NCBI RefSeq assembly: GCF_007830445.1
Contig: NZ_VLKR01000044.1
Location: 1 to 40,850 of the forward strand
Origin: Sphingobacterium siyangense
GTDB taxonomy: Bacteria; Bacteroidota; Bacteroidia; Sphingobacteriales; Sphingobacteriaceae
Length of the DNA: 40,850 nt
Reading direction: 5' to 3'
Shown piece by piece: positions 1-8,966 of the stretch. Both the position numbers and the translations under genes were made by a program. The notes beneath the pieces are model-generated. The model was not told where the DNA came from. It saw only the letters and a program-made list of their open reading frames with translations, and searched no databases. Within the stretch, counting starts at the first letter, position 1. Each line of letters opens with the position of its first letter.

Positions 1-1
1 C

Positions 2-274
2 TTCAAGCATCTAAAGCAGCGCTTAAAAGTATCGACATTCATAGGGACTTCTGAAAATGCAGTGATGATCCAGATCTGGACTTCACTCATTGGCATATTA
101 CTGTTAAAATACTTGCAAAAAAAGGCCAAATATGACTGGAACCTGTCCAATCTGGTCGCATTCATCAGAATGAATATCTTCGTGAAAATAAACATCTGGC
201 AATGGATAGATGATCCCTTTTTCAGGCCGCCTATAAAAGGAAAAAAGGGACAGCTAAAGATCTTCGCAGATTGA
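2..274 (+). CDS. IS4-family transposase, C-terminal part
   Basis: This is the last 90 codons of a DDE transposase; the rest lies left of the window. The frame is open from base 2 and begins FKHLKQRLKVSTFIGTSENA. Such a K-rich helix, followed by a hydrophobic helix (IWTSLIGILLLKYLQ) and an N-L-x-N-L-V-A-F-I-R segment, is what I know from the end of IS4-type (DDE_Tnp_1) transposases of Bacteroidota. The K in FKHLKQ may be the lysine of the YREK signature, but its Y, R and E are outside the window. Whether the element is intact cannot be judged. Family assignment rests on recognition of the C-terminal pattern. Confidence 0.8.
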   Translation, partial: FKHLKQRLKVSTFIGTSENAVMIQIWTSLIGILLLKYLQKKAKYDWNLSNLVAFIRMNIFVKINIWQWIDDPFFRPPIKGKKGQLKIFAD

Positions 275-646
275 AAAATAGGGGTCAATATCGAAATGAT
301 GAAAAAAGCTATGCCTGTACCACAGAAATCCAATCCTAAAATTTATTTAGGACACATGTGGCTGCATATATTCGTTTTGGTTTAGATAATATGATAACGA
401 TCTATGTTGTGAAAATATTGTTTCAAGTTTGTTACAACTTTAAATACAATGATTTTGAGTGTGTTTTTTAAATTTTCTTACTTGAAATAGAAAAATTAGA
501 TCGAAAGGCCGAAGGAACAAATTGATGTTTTTCAACGCTTATAGTTCCTTATTTTTGCTAACTACTGGGCAAATATTGTCTTTAAAGGGTATTGGTCTTT
601 TTTATCATTCCCAAATCTTTCCATATTTCAGACGGAGGTTTGTGAT
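275..646. other. spacer after IS4 transposase, no gene seen
   Basis: No convincing coding frame lies here. The stretch around 331-360 (CCTAAAATTTATTTAGGACA) sits where the right terminal inverted repeat of the IS would be expected, but its partner is outside the window, so this is a guess. The remainder is AT-rich and presumably holds the promoter of the next gene. A GGAGG at 634-638 lies 8 bases before the ATG at 647, an unusually good ribosome binding site for this phylum. Confidence 0.4.
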
Positions 647-1435
647 ATGGAAAACAATAAACTTACTTCTCGGTGCTTGCGCGCATGTTTATTTATATGT
701 GCTATAACTTGTTCTATCGTCGCTCTAGCACAAGAAAATAAATCCCTACCAGATAAAGTACATCATGCCGAACCGTTATATAATGATCTTGTCCGGGATC
801 TTGGTGCGCGGAAAGGGGAGAAGGAATTTAATGTCGGCGCTGATATTAAAAGAACACATTCGGCAGATGAATTTGGCTATCTCATGGAATATGAATTTGC
901 GCCTATAGATCGATTGGGATTGGAAGCGGAGACAGATTTTGCATATTCAAAGAGCCGCATCGCCAATGAGTCTTCCAGCAATCAATTGGAAAGGTTGCGT
1001 TTATCTTCGCAATATTCTTTTTATGTTTCCAAAAAACATGCAACGACTTTAGCTGTTGGATATACGCAGATCTTTAATTTTGTCGATGGGGGTACAGCTT
1101 TTAACCCATTCTTTATTGCTGCCAAAAACTGGAACAGTAATTGGCATGCATTGGTTTATACAGGTCCAGAATTGGCGTATCATTATGCTTCATCCAGAAT
1201 GGATATGATGTGGCAGGTGAATACCTCATTTCATTATACCATACCGCAGACAGATCACTTTATCGGTATTGAGGTCAATCAGGAAATTTCTTCTGAGGGC
1301 ATTGAGACTGTCCTGCACCCGCAGGTCAAGCTGGGGCTTAGCAACCGATTGGCTATTGGTATGGCGGTGGGACTGCCAATTAGCGGGCATGAAAAGGCTC
1401 TTAGCTCGTTTTGGCGGTTAATTTATCAATTGTAA
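647..1435 (+). CDS. HAEPLYID family protein (outer-membrane-type)
   Basis: A 262-residue exported protein. Residues 1-28 form a signal peptide ending VALA-Q. The mature start carries HAEPLYNDLVRDLGARKGEKE, which is the hallmark of the Bacteroidota family named HAEPLYID; here the motif reads HAEPLYND. The rest has alternating polar and hydrophobic strands with many aromatic residues (for example EYEFAPIDRLGLEAE, RLSSQYSFYVS) and fits a small outer-membrane beta-barrel. No function is known to me; family members have sometimes been misnamed as a purine biosynthesis enzyme. The ATG at 647 is supported by GGAGG 8 bases upstream. The gene stands alone between an IS remnant and a fimbrillin gene on the other strand. 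Confidence 0.8.
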   Translation: MENNKLTSRCLRACLFICAITCSIVALAQENKSLPDKVHHAEPLYNDLVRDLGARKGEKEFNVGADIKRTHSADEFGYLMEYEFAPIDRLGLEAETDFAYSKSRIANESSSNQLERLRLSSQYSFYVSKKHATTLAVGYTQIFNFVDGGTAFNPFFIAAKNWNSNWHALVYTGPELAYHYASSRMDMMWQVNTSFHYTIPQTDHFIGIEVNQEISSEGIETVLHPQVKLGLSNRLAIGMAVGLPISGHEKALSSFWRLIYQL

Positions 1436-1507
1436 GGTCGAATAAAGACCTTGTTCATTATTTTTTGAAATTTGAAGAAGATCGTCGGTGATGATTCGAA
1501 AAAAATA

Positions 1508-1533
1508 AATGGGGCGAACGCCTTCGCCCCATT
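1508..1533 (+). terminator. hairpin after HAEPLYID gene
   Basis: An 11-bp perfect stem (AATGGGGCGAA / TTCGCCCCATT) with a CGCC loop. On the plus strand no strong T-run follows; on the minus strand the stem is followed by a T-rich tract (the A-run at about 1498-1507). It may serve both directions. A partial copy of the stem (TGGGGCGAAAAT) recurs at about 1578. Confidence 0.55.
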
Positions 1534-1685
1534 ATATCCATTAATATTATCAAGTCGAACGCAAAAAAAATGACCTGATGGGGCGAAAATAACAAAAATA
1601 ATATGAAACTTACAATATGAAAATTTTCCGTAGTCGTGTAAAATTGTAAAAGGTAGATGGGGAGCTACAAAATTTTTATAAAAAA

Positions 1686-1711
1686 AGCGGCTTGATGTAA
1701 ATCAAGCCGCT
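1686..1711 (-). terminator. Rho-independent terminator of the fimbrillin gene
   Basis: An 11-bp perfect stem (AGCGGCTTGAT / ATCAAGCCGCT) with a GTAA loop, followed on the minus strand by a run of seven T. It lies about 30 bases beyond the stop codon of the minus-strand lipoprotein gene that ends at 1741. Confidence 0.85.
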
Positions 1712-1740
1712 TGTAAAGTTTGTTGTTGTATAAAACTGTC

Positions 1741-3411
1741 TTATTGGCGTACGCAACGCACGTTTTTGAATCTTGTTTCCAATACGTCTATCCCAACTGC
1801 ACTTACATTTAGGAGATTAGTTTGTCTTACCGAAGTTGCAGCTCCTCCAACTGCTGCATTGTAACCTTCAAATGACACGGCTCCTAGTGAGGCTAGACCT
1901 AAAAGGTCAAGCCCTGCAGTTTCTGTCCATTGTTCAATTCTTGAGCCATTGTTACCTAGGTTTAGACTGATAATGCCACTTACTAAACCGAGTGATGTAC
2001 CTCCTCCATTCATATAGAAACGTAAATTTTTACTCTCATAAGGAGCTCCTGTATTCGTGCTGAGACCAGCATATTCGTAGAAATTAGTTCCTTTTGTAGG
2101 GGTTAACTGATTAAGATACCCCAATAATAAAGTGTAAGGTCCCGAAATTTCACCATAATTCTCCGAACTAGCTACTTTCCATGTTCCAGCAGGATAAACT
2201 TGCGCACATGCATCAGAATTTACACCAAAATTACTTGACGTTAGTGCTTTGAATGAAAAATATGTTCCTCTATCTGTAGATGCTTTATTCGTATGATGGA
2301 AGCGATAAGGATTGTGTGGATTATTGCTTATATAATATAAGTTGTGCCTAGCCCATTGTGCTCCATTTGTCTTAATTTGTACCGGAGATTCTATTAAATT
2401 AGTTAACAAACGATAGCTTTTACCCATTACAGGTGTAATCGGGAAAGTGAAATTAGCCGTTTGTGTAAAATTACGATCACTGCTATCATCGAGTTTGATT
2501 GTCAGGTTGGAAACTGCAACCTTAACTTCAGATTGAGCGTTATTGGCAGTATAGATATATGCAATTTTAGCGTCACCATACGATGGATCAACATTGGAGA
2601 AACTTGCGTAATTAATCGTTTGCGGATCGCTGACGAAATCTTTCAATCCGCCATCGAACATTTGGATGGTGGCTTTCGTTACCGAAAGTCCGGATACCAC
2701 GACATTTGCATTTACCATATCCGCAAACATTCCCATGGTGTTTAATTCGATACCAAGACGAGAGTATTTGCGTTTAAACGTGATATTGATGCTAGAACTG
2801 TTTCCGTTGGCAATTGTTACATCGCCATTTGCGTATAGGACATCTTTCCCGCTTGGTAGTACGATATCTGTGCTCCCCCCAACGGTAAGGTCGTCTACCG
2901 TATTCTCATCGTTATACGATAAAGCCGCCCATTTGTAAGTGCCAGGACTCAATGCAATAGAGCCAGCACTACCAGCAGTCATTGATTCTGAACTAACGAA
3001 GGTTCCATCTTGTTTAAAGATAAAGAGACGATATTTGACTAGGTTAGTCATATTTTCCGCTTTTGCACCTGAGCTCGAAATGTTAGATGACAAATTAAAA
3101 TTACCACCTTGAGTGATTTTAGCTATAGGACTTGCTGGTAGTTCGTTGTCAATACTAACCGTTGCGTCAAATTCGGGGTAAGTGACAATCTTGGGCGCTT
3201 TTGTTGTGGCTGCAGTTATGCTTCCTTTTGTGTTGATGGATGATTGCTCATCGGCAATGCCGCTTACTTTTACAATTAGTTTTGTTCCTTGTTCATCTAT
3301 GATTTCTTGTTTACTTTCAGACTTGGAACAGCTTACTGTTGCTACAGTGCCAAGGGCTAATAGCGACATAGCTATAACCCAATTCGAGTTTTTAATATTG
3401 AATATTTTCAT
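1741..3411 (-). CDS. fimbrillin-like (FimA/Mfa-type) lipoprotein
   Basis: A 556-residue surface lipoprotein. The signal peptide ends in a lipobox (ATVSC, Cys28) followed by acidic/serine residues (SKSESKQE), which fits export to the surface. The middle (about 120-340) shows the fimbrillin beta-sandwich pattern: a YRLFIFKQDGTFV strand, SPGTYKWAALSYND, then a FKRKYSRLGIELNT core. The C-terminal third (about 345-556) begins NGAQWARHNLYYI, contains CAQVYPAGTWKVASS and ends KNVRCVRQ, which resembles the FISUMP-type C-terminal module often attached to such proteins. The same layout recurs in the gene at 5175. It follows the small peptide gene at 3434-3607 by 22 bases, probably as one transcript. 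Likely a fimbrial or tip subunit; the exact role is not determinable. Confidence 0.75.
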   Translation of the reverse strand: MKIFNIKNSNWVIAMSLLALGTVATVSCSKSESKQEIIDEQGTKLIVKVSGIADEQSSINTKGSITAATTKAPKIVTYPEFDATVSIDNELPASPIAKITQGGNFNLSSNISSSGAKAENMTNLVKYRLFIFKQDGTFVSSESMTAGSAGSIALSPGTYKWAALSYNDENTVDDLTVGGSTDIVLPSGKDVLYANGDVTIANGNSSSINITFKRKYSRLGIELNTMGMFADMVNANVVVSGLSVTKATIQMFDGGLKDFVSDPQTINYASFSNVDPSYGDAKIAYIYTANNAQSEVKVAVSNLTIKLDDSSDRNFTQTANFTFPITPVMGKSYRLLTNLIESPVQIKTNGAQWARHNLYYISNNPHNPYRFHHTNKASTDRGTYFSFKALTSSNFGVNSDACAQVYPAGTWKVASSENYGEISGPYTLLLGYLNQLTPTKGTNFYEYAGLSTNTGAPYESKNLRFYMNGGGTSLGLVSGIISLNLGNNGSRIEQWTETAGLDLLGLASLGAVSFEGYNAAVGGAATSVRQTNLLNVSAVGIDVLETRFKNVRCVRQ

Positions 3412-3433
3412 AATTTTCTGGATTTGTAGTCAA

Positions 3434-3607
3434 TTATAGGCTTCCGTTTTGTGAGCCCCCAGTGTCATTAGTCCAATCGTCAATACCAGGATTACTTGAA
3501 GTTGATCCTGTTCCTCCTCCTGAACCTGCAGCAATGCCTTGCTCCAGTTCTACTACGTGCTCCTTGATGGACGGAGCAACGTACATTTTTTTTGCGTTCT
3601 TATTCAT
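3434..3607 (-). CDS. small peptide, YxAPS-VELExGIAAGS type, upstream of fimbrillin
   Basis: A 57-residue peptide beginning MNKNAKKMYVAPSIKE. It has a conserved block YVAPSIKEHVVELEQGIAAG, then a Gly/Ser-rich linker and an acidic tail (GIDDWTNDTGGSQNGSL). The ATG at 3607 is preferred over an in-frame start at 3667 because the paralogue at 4957 starts at the same place relative to the shared block. There is no signal peptide, membrane segment or cysteine. Short proteins of the pattern Y-x-x-P...(V/I)E-x-E-x-x-(I/L)-A-x-S are, from memory, common unnamed products in Bacteroidota. Here it immediately precedes a fimbrillin-like lipoprotein gene, as does its paralogue, so a linked role is inferred. 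Confidence 0.7.
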   Translation of the reverse strand: MNKNAKKMYVAPSIKEHVVELEQGIAAGSGGGTGSTSSNPGIDDWTNDTGGSQNGSL

Positions 3608-4956
3608 GATAATATTATTTGGATAATCCACGTCGTTGCCAACGTGGGGTTTAAATTTAATGGACAATTTTAACCCTTTTTTATGTTCAAAAATACAATC
3701 GTTGCTGAACAGCGTTGTCTTTGCGTATAGACAAGTAATGCTGTGCTCACGAATGTGTTTTGAGATTTATTTATCTGTTTCTGTGTTTCTAATTTAATTG
3801 TTAATACTTTATGCTATTAGCGGTTAGCAATACTTTTATGAATTATATTGTAATATTACGACTCAATATCAACTTGTGCAAAAAAAAAATATAAAACTTT
3901 TTTTAGAATAATATTAAGTTCATAATAAAAGGAATTTCTTTATTATAATAATTTTAACTTTTTTGTCGATTCAATATGCTTTTAAATTGCGTTAAGCATC
4001 CATAGTTTAATGTGTAGCGCTGGCATAGTGTTTTCCGAATAATTATCTAACAAAGTTAATTTGAGTTTGTTTTTGTTTTCTATAATTTTTTTTAGGCTTA
4101 TTGTGGTTTTATAATTAAAATGTTTAAACATAGGTGTTTTCCTCCGATTTGCGCTTAATTTATGTGCTATGTTCTGTTTGCATTTTTAAATTTTTTAATA
4201 TAATATATTGGATATATATTTGTTTGTTAATCATTTTATTATCTAGTATTTTTTACGATTCGTTGCCTGTGTTTATTTTTAGGTGTTGTATGTAATTATT
4301 TGCGTGTTTTGGTTAAATATACATTCTTAATTCAAGTTTTTATTGTGTGCTATTTTAATTTTAGAATGTTTTCATTTTTAGGAAAATTGTATTGACAACT
4401 ATATTGGTAAAACCACACATAAAATTCACAGCTCTTTGGAATTTCAATTCGTAATGGTTCTTTCTTCCCCTTCTTTATATGTTTTAGGTAATAGATGCAG
4501 TTAAGGAAGGTCGGTTGGCTAATGGTTTGAAATGCAATTATATAGCATATTATGCCTACTTTTTTTTTCTTTTGGGTGTCTTTTGATCCTATTTATTACT
4601 ATTTCTATTTCTTATTTAACCTAACGATCCGGTCTTTTAATAGTCATGTAATCTACCATTTTATATATTAAATTTTTCAACCAAAATTTCAGTAATAAGA
4701 GTGTGTTTTCTCATTTAAATGTCATGTAATTGATTTTATCATGTGGTTTTTGTAGTTGATTAGCTACAAGAAAATAAACACCTGTTAAAATCTTATCTCA
4801 AAACCCAAATATTATCTACTTTCGTTTAAACATCTGAAAAGGATAGCCATATTTATTTTCTTTAATAAACTCTTTATCAGTAGTATACGAATGATTTATA
4901 AATGTGATATAATCACTTGATTAAATAAATATTAGCATATTTTAAAATACAAAAAA
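3608..4956. other. 1.35-kb AT-rich divergent spacer between fimbrillin cassettes
   Basis: This spacer separates two divergent peptide-fimbrillin gene pairs. It has no frame of useful length on either strand and is made almost entirely of T-rich and A-rich runs, with far lower GC than the flanking genes. On the left, a 7-bp-arm hairpin around 3628-3647 (CCACGT...ACGTGG) lies in the leader of the left peptide gene. On the right, GTGAT-ATA-ATCAC at 4904-4916 lies 41 bases before the right peptide gene. No IS, tRNA or repeat array was recognised. It presumably carries both promoters. Confidence 0.6.
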
Positions 4957-5145
4957 ATGAAAATGAACAAAGAAAACTTCGCTATTTCATATAGCAAAAT
5001 GGTTTATGAGGCGCCTAGCCTACATGTACAGAAAGTTGAATTGGAATATGGCATCGCGGCTGCTTCGGTAGACCCTGGGGCAAGTAAGCAATGGGAAAGC
5101 AGAGAAACGCAGTCTCATGAGGTGGTGAATGATTATTGGGACTAA
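4957..5145 (+). CDS. small peptide, YxAPS-VELExGIAAxS type, upstream of fimbrillin
   Basis: A 62-residue peptide, paralogue of the one at 3434-3607. Shared block: YEAPSLHVQKVELEYGIAAA against YVAPSIKEHVVELEQGIAAG. The tail differs in sequence but is again acidic and ends with Trp/Asp (VVNDYWD). It lacks a signal peptide and cysteines. The fimbrillin-like lipoprotein gene starts 29 bases after its stop codon, mirroring the left cassette. A conserved front part with a divergent tail recalls leader/core precursor peptides, but no maturation gene is nearby, so the function is unknown. Confidence 0.75.
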   Translation: MKMNKENFAISYSKMVYEAPSLHVQKVELEYGIAAASVDPGASKQWESRETQSHEVVNDYWD

Positions 5146-5174
5146 CATTTATTTTTTAACCGAACTAATTAGTT

Positions 5175-6764
5175 ATGAAACTAAATAATACTAAAAGCTT
5201 ATTGTCGCTCATGGCCGCGATGACCATGTTTATCTTTTCTTGTCAAAAGGACAATAATACAGCTGAGCTATCAACAGGAAAAGCAATTGTCAATGTTAAA
5301 TTGGGTGGTATTGGACCTGAAGATGGCTCGAAATTGGCCAAGGGATCCATTGGTGGTTCTAGTGCCACAACTGCTGTAGCGCAGCAAATAACAGTGCCAT
5401 TTGGTGAGGATCTTGTTGTAAGGGCTACTTTGACTGAAGTGAAAGCTTCTGCTGGAACGAGTTTCCGCGCTGCGGCAAACAAGGCGGCAACAACTTCAAC
5501 AGAATCTGGAGAGATTGTAGCTTTCAATGGTAACTATACCATCCGAGCGTATAAAAAAATTGATGCGAGTAATGAAATATTGGTGCAGACAGTTAACGGT
5601 TTAAGTACTAAGAGTAATCAGTTTGAACTTGAACCCGGAAACTATAAGTTTGTTTTCTCAGCATATGGCAACCCCACTGCGACAGGTGAAGATAAGGATC
5701 CCTTGTCGCAAGTAATTGAACAAACGGTAACTCCTGGTAATAATACACTTAACGTTATTTTGAAACACAAGCTGACAGAAGTAACAGTAAAATTTGATGC
5801 AGGTAGCGGCCGTACAATTAATGCTATCAGCGGTAGTACAGTTAAACCAAACTATAATTATACATTCGATGAGGGGACCGGAGTTGTAACTTTTGGAGCT
5901 GAACTTGCAGCAAAAGGCTTTACTTTCCCAACGCAGGCAGCAGCGCAGACTTGGACGAGCACTCCAGTATTGATCGCTGTTGATAATTCAAATGGTGCTG
6001 GTGAAGTGAAATTGGCGAATGTAACAATCAATAATAAAGCAGGAAATGTGTCATTAACCGGATTGACTTTGAAAAAAGGTGTTCAATATGTATTGGAGCT
6101 GAATTTAGGAGCTAAACAAGGTTTTGAAATTGGTGGGGAAACTTGGTCAAGTGGCAATTTGGAATATAATCCGTCGACAGGGGTTTATAGTTTTGGAAGT
6201 GTCAATAGTATAGGTAATTATTTTTATGCTGGATTTTTGCGTCCGAAAGTCTTGCCTCCAGATCCAAATGCAACTGATGCATGGACTTATAATTGCCCTA
6301 CAGAAGAACGTAACGTAGCAGGGAAAGACCCTTGTGCTTTAGTGGCTCCGAACAATACGTGGAGACTTCCTGAAAAAGCGGAATTCCTGCAACTGCAATC
6401 AAGTACTGCAGAAGGAGGAACTAACAATCCTGGGGTTCCAGTTGCATGGAATGCTGCCAGGTATGTAGATACCTATACCCCTAATGTTGGCTCTGCTCTG
6501 GGTGTTTTCTTTGGTACACAAGTGCATCCTGGTGTGACAAATCGCGATAAATATCTGTTTTTATTGCTGAGTGGAGAATATGCCGGAAATAATACCATTG
6601 GTGCAATGAACACACAAGGTTATTATCTAGTGTCATCAGGGACTGGTTATGAGCATGTGCAAATAGGAGGACAAAAGGGGCAGCCGGCCTGGGACTTTGA
6701 TTTTAAACTGGGACAAGAAGGTCGTCAATGTCATGCTGTTCAAGTGCGCTGTGTAAAAAAATAG
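5175..6764 (+). CDS. fimbrillin-like lipoprotein with FISUMP-type C-terminus
   Basis: A 529-residue lipoprotein: the signal peptide ends MFIFSC (Cys23) with QKDNN after it. The fimbrillin-like part (about 35-320) includes NYTIRAYKK, FELEPGNYKFVFSAYG and LKHKLTEVTVKFDA, the usual order in Mfa/FimA-like subunits. From about 325 (GGETWSSGNLEYN) a second module follows with DPCALVAPNNTWRLPEKAEF and the C-terminal AVQVRCVKK, matching the FISUMP pattern (W-x-x-x-N-L, W-R-L-P-x-x-x-E-F, VRCV end). It shares architecture with the minus-strand protein ending at 1741 but is clearly diverged. Cotranscribed with the small peptide gene just upstream; a terminator follows at 6812. Likely a surface fimbrial subunit or tip adhesin. 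Confidence 0.75.
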   Translation: MKLNNTKSLLSLMAAMTMFIFSCQKDNNTAELSTGKAIVNVKLGGIGPEDGSKLAKGSIGGSSATTAVAQQITVPFGEDLVVRATLTEVKASAGTSFRAAANKAATTSTESGEIVAFNGNYTIRAYKKIDASNEILVQTVNGLSTKSNQFELEPGNYKFVFSAYGNPTATGEDKDPLSQVIEQTVTPGNNTLNVILKHKLTEVTVKFDAGSGRTINAISGSTVKPNYNYTFDEGTGVVTFGAELAAKGFTFPTQAAAQTWTSTPVLIAVDNSNGAGEVKLANVTINNKAGNVSLTGLTLKKGVQYVLELNLGAKQGFEIGGETWSSGNLEYNPSTGVYSFGSVNSIGNYFYAGFLRPKVLPPDPNATDAWTYNCPTEERNVAGKDPCALVAPNNTWRLPEKAEFLQLQSSTAEGGTNNPGVPVAWNAARYVDTYTPNVGSALGVFFGTQVHPGVTNRDKYLFLLLSGEYAGNNTIGAMNTQGYYLVSSGTGYEHVQIGGQKGQPAWDFDFKLGQEGRQCHAVQVRCVKK

Positions 6765-6811
6765 TTCTCAACTAAGCAATAATTATAATTTATTTGGATA
6801 ATAAATTTGGT

Positions 6812-6846
6812 GAAAACGCATTCCTCTGTTTGGGGAATGCGTTTTC
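6812..6846 (+). terminator. Rho-independent terminator of the right fimbrillin cassette
   Basis: A 13-bp perfect stem (GAAAACGCATTCC / GGAATGCGTTTTC) with a 9-base loop, followed by TGTTTCTCC. It lies 47 bases after the fimbrillin stop codon. Confidence 0.8.
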
Positions 6847-6936
6847 TGTTTCTCCTCCAGCCTATGCTATCGCTGCATCAGGTTTTTTATGAATGTTTTC
6901 CTAAATTAGACGATCCATCACATTGGATCGACCAAA

Positions 6937-8802
6937 ATGACCTTTCGCTACGATATTGGACTACTGAGAGCAATAGCTGTTTTAGCTGTACTGCTATACC
7001 ATTATGAAATCCCAGGTTTCAAAGGTGGATTTATTGGTGTCGATATCTTTTTCGTGATTTCGGGTTTTCTAATGACACAGATCGTGCTTTCAGGTATGGG
7101 AAAAGGCGATTTTTCTTATAAGAAATTCATCACAAAACGTATAAAACGGATTGTACCGGCCCTGTTAGTGGTAAGTGCCTGTCTGCTGCTGTTTATCCCT
7201 TTTTTTTACTTTACTTCGGATCTTAGGTTAAATGCCAAGTATATCGGTCTTGGGTTATCCTTTTCCTCCAATAACTATTATGCCTTTCGTTCTGGTGCTT
7301 ACTTTTCTCCGGATGCAATAGACAATATTTTCCTTCACACCTGGACCCTGGCGGTGGAAATGCAATTTTATGTGCTGTATCCATTGCTACTCCTTGCACT
7401 TCGAAAGTTATATCTATATAAATTTTTGCGATTCCGTTTTATCTATGTAGGACTGACCTTACTTTCTTTCCTTTTATGTATGTACTGGCTTAAGACTAAA
7501 GCAGATTATGCCTTTTACCTGATGCCGGCCCGAGGTTGGGAGTTTATGCTAGGCGGACTCGCATTTTTATATACGAAAGAAATTAGGGGGACTTTGAATC
7601 GCGTGTCTTCTGTTTTATTGTATGGATTATTAATGCTATTGATCTGTTCGATAATCGGAGCTTCGGGAAGATATGCCTGGCCCTCATTATTTGCGCTATT
7701 GCCGACTTTGGCAACGGCACTTATTCTTGGGTTGGCGCAGGAATTGGCCTGGCTCCGTGATCGTGGTATTCAATTCTTGGGGAATATTTCCTATTCATTA
7801 TACCTCTGGCATTGGCCTGTCTATGTTTTATATAGAAAGTATGAATTTGCATTTCCATACAAATTCGGTATAGTCGTGCCCCTGCTGCTTTCTGTCGTGC
7901 TCGCTTCGCTATCTTATTATTGGGTTGAAAAAAATAAAGAACAGGTGAACGTGCGTTCTTTGAGGATTGCTTTCCCTGCTTTGACAGGATTGGCTGTTTT
8001 GTTGTATCTTGGTGCGGAATGGCCCTTATGGGGGCGGATTCGTTTACTCGGTACAGAATATGCCAATTACTTTGAATACGATGAGCATACGCATCTAAAT
8101 CCCTGTAATTGTTATATCACAGATAGTAAAAATTACAATTTCTTTGATGCTGATCAGTGTTTGGCGATTGATTCTGCCAAACAGAATATTTTATTAATGG
8201 GGGATAGTCATGCGGCAGAGCTTTCGACCGCTTTTCGAAAAGAGTTAAATAAGAACCAGAGATTACAGGAGATTAGTCTGAGTCTTACCTTTCCCTTTCC
8301 TAATCCTAGGGGCTACGGCAAATCGGTCGATTTATGGCGCTATTTTTATAAAAAGTACCTTCCTGAAAATTACCAGCATATAGACAAAATCTTTGTTTCC
8401 GTGCATTGGCTAATGTATCATTACGAAGGAATGAATTATACAAAAGAGGAGATCAGACAAGGCGTCGGACAGATGCTAAGTATTTTTGAACAGTATGGCT
8501 TGGACTATTATTTTATCGGACAGACAGAAGAATATTTGCTTCCATACCACAAAGTTGCTTTGAAGATGAAAACAAATAAAATATTGGATGAAAGTCATTA
8601 TGTAAATCCTGTTGGTGCTCGGGTAAATTCATACTTAAAGACAATCATTCCTAAGGGACGTTATATTGCTATTTATCAGCTGAAAGAATTGGTGCATGAC
8701 AGCGATAGCTTGGGGGGACCTTATATGTTTGATACGCATCATCTCAGTCCTGCCGGAGCCAGTCAGGTGATCAATTATCTTAAGCAAAAAAACTATTTTT
8801 GA
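6937..8802 (+). CDS. acyltransferase 3 with C-terminal SGNH domain (OafA/YrhL type)
   Basis: A 621-residue membrane O-acyltransferase of the kind that acetylates surface polysaccharides or peptidoglycan. Residues 1-360 hold about ten membrane helices and the family signatures RAIAVLAVLLYHYE (catalytic His in YHY), GGFIGVDIFFVISGF and LHTWTLAVEMQFYVLYP. Residues about 380-621 form an SGNH hydrolase-like domain: block I is GDSHAAE with Ser424 as nucleophile, and DTHHLSP supplies Asp599 and His602 of the triad. The length is normal for the fused family. It stands between the fimbrillin cassette and an AraC-type regulator; the acylated substrate cannot be told. Confidence 0.9.
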   Translation: MTFRYDIGLLRAIAVLAVLLYHYEIPGFKGGFIGVDIFFVISGFLMTQIVLSGMGKGDFSYKKFITKRIKRIVPALLVVSACLLLFIPFFYFTSDLRLNAKYIGLGLSFSSNNYYAFRSGAYFSPDAIDNIFLHTWTLAVEMQFYVLYPLLLLALRKLYLYKFLRFRFIYVGLTLLSFLLCMYWLKTKADYAFYLMPARGWEFMLGGLAFLYTKEIRGTLNRVSSVLLYGLLMLLICSIIGASGRYAWPSLFALLPTLATALILGLAQELAWLRDRGIQFLGNISYSLYLWHWPVYVLYRKYEFAFPYKFGIVVPLLLSVVLASLSYYWVEKNKEQVNVRSLRIAFPALTGLAVLLYLGAEWPLWGRIRLLGTEYANYFEYDEHTHLNPCNCYITDSKNYNFFDADQCLAIDSAKQNILLMGDSHAAELSTAFRKELNKNQRLQEISLSLTFPFPNPRGYGKSVDLWRYFYKKYLPENYQHIDKIFVSVHWLMYHYEGMNYTKEEIRQGVGQMLSIFEQYGLDYYFIGQTEEYLLPYHKVALKMKTNKILDESHYVNPVGARVNSYLKTIIPKGRYIAIYQLKELVHDSDSLGGPYMFDTHHLSPAGASQVINYLKQKNYF

Positions 8803-8966
8803 AAAAAAATCCTCCTCTGCTGGGGCTATCAGTTGCCGGATCATTGTAATCATTGGTGCTTATACAATATAAGCCCTGTTTTTATGTTCGGTATTTATTT
8901 GCTAAATTGCTTCACGCCTAAGCACGTAAAATGTTTTTCAGGCATTACATGCGGTAAATAATTATT

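Noticed and set aside
522..707. 61-codon frame overlapping the start of the HAEPLYID gene
   Set aside because: It overlaps a well-supported start with a good ribosome binding site and its sequence has no protein-like pattern.
3608..3667. Longer start (MSIKFKPHVGN) for the left small peptide
   Set aside because: The extra 20 codons include a hairpin of the leader and have no counterpart in the paralogue at 4957.
6807..7007. 66-codon frame after the fimbrillin gene
   Set aside because: It runs through the terminator hairpin and into the acyltransferase start in another frame.
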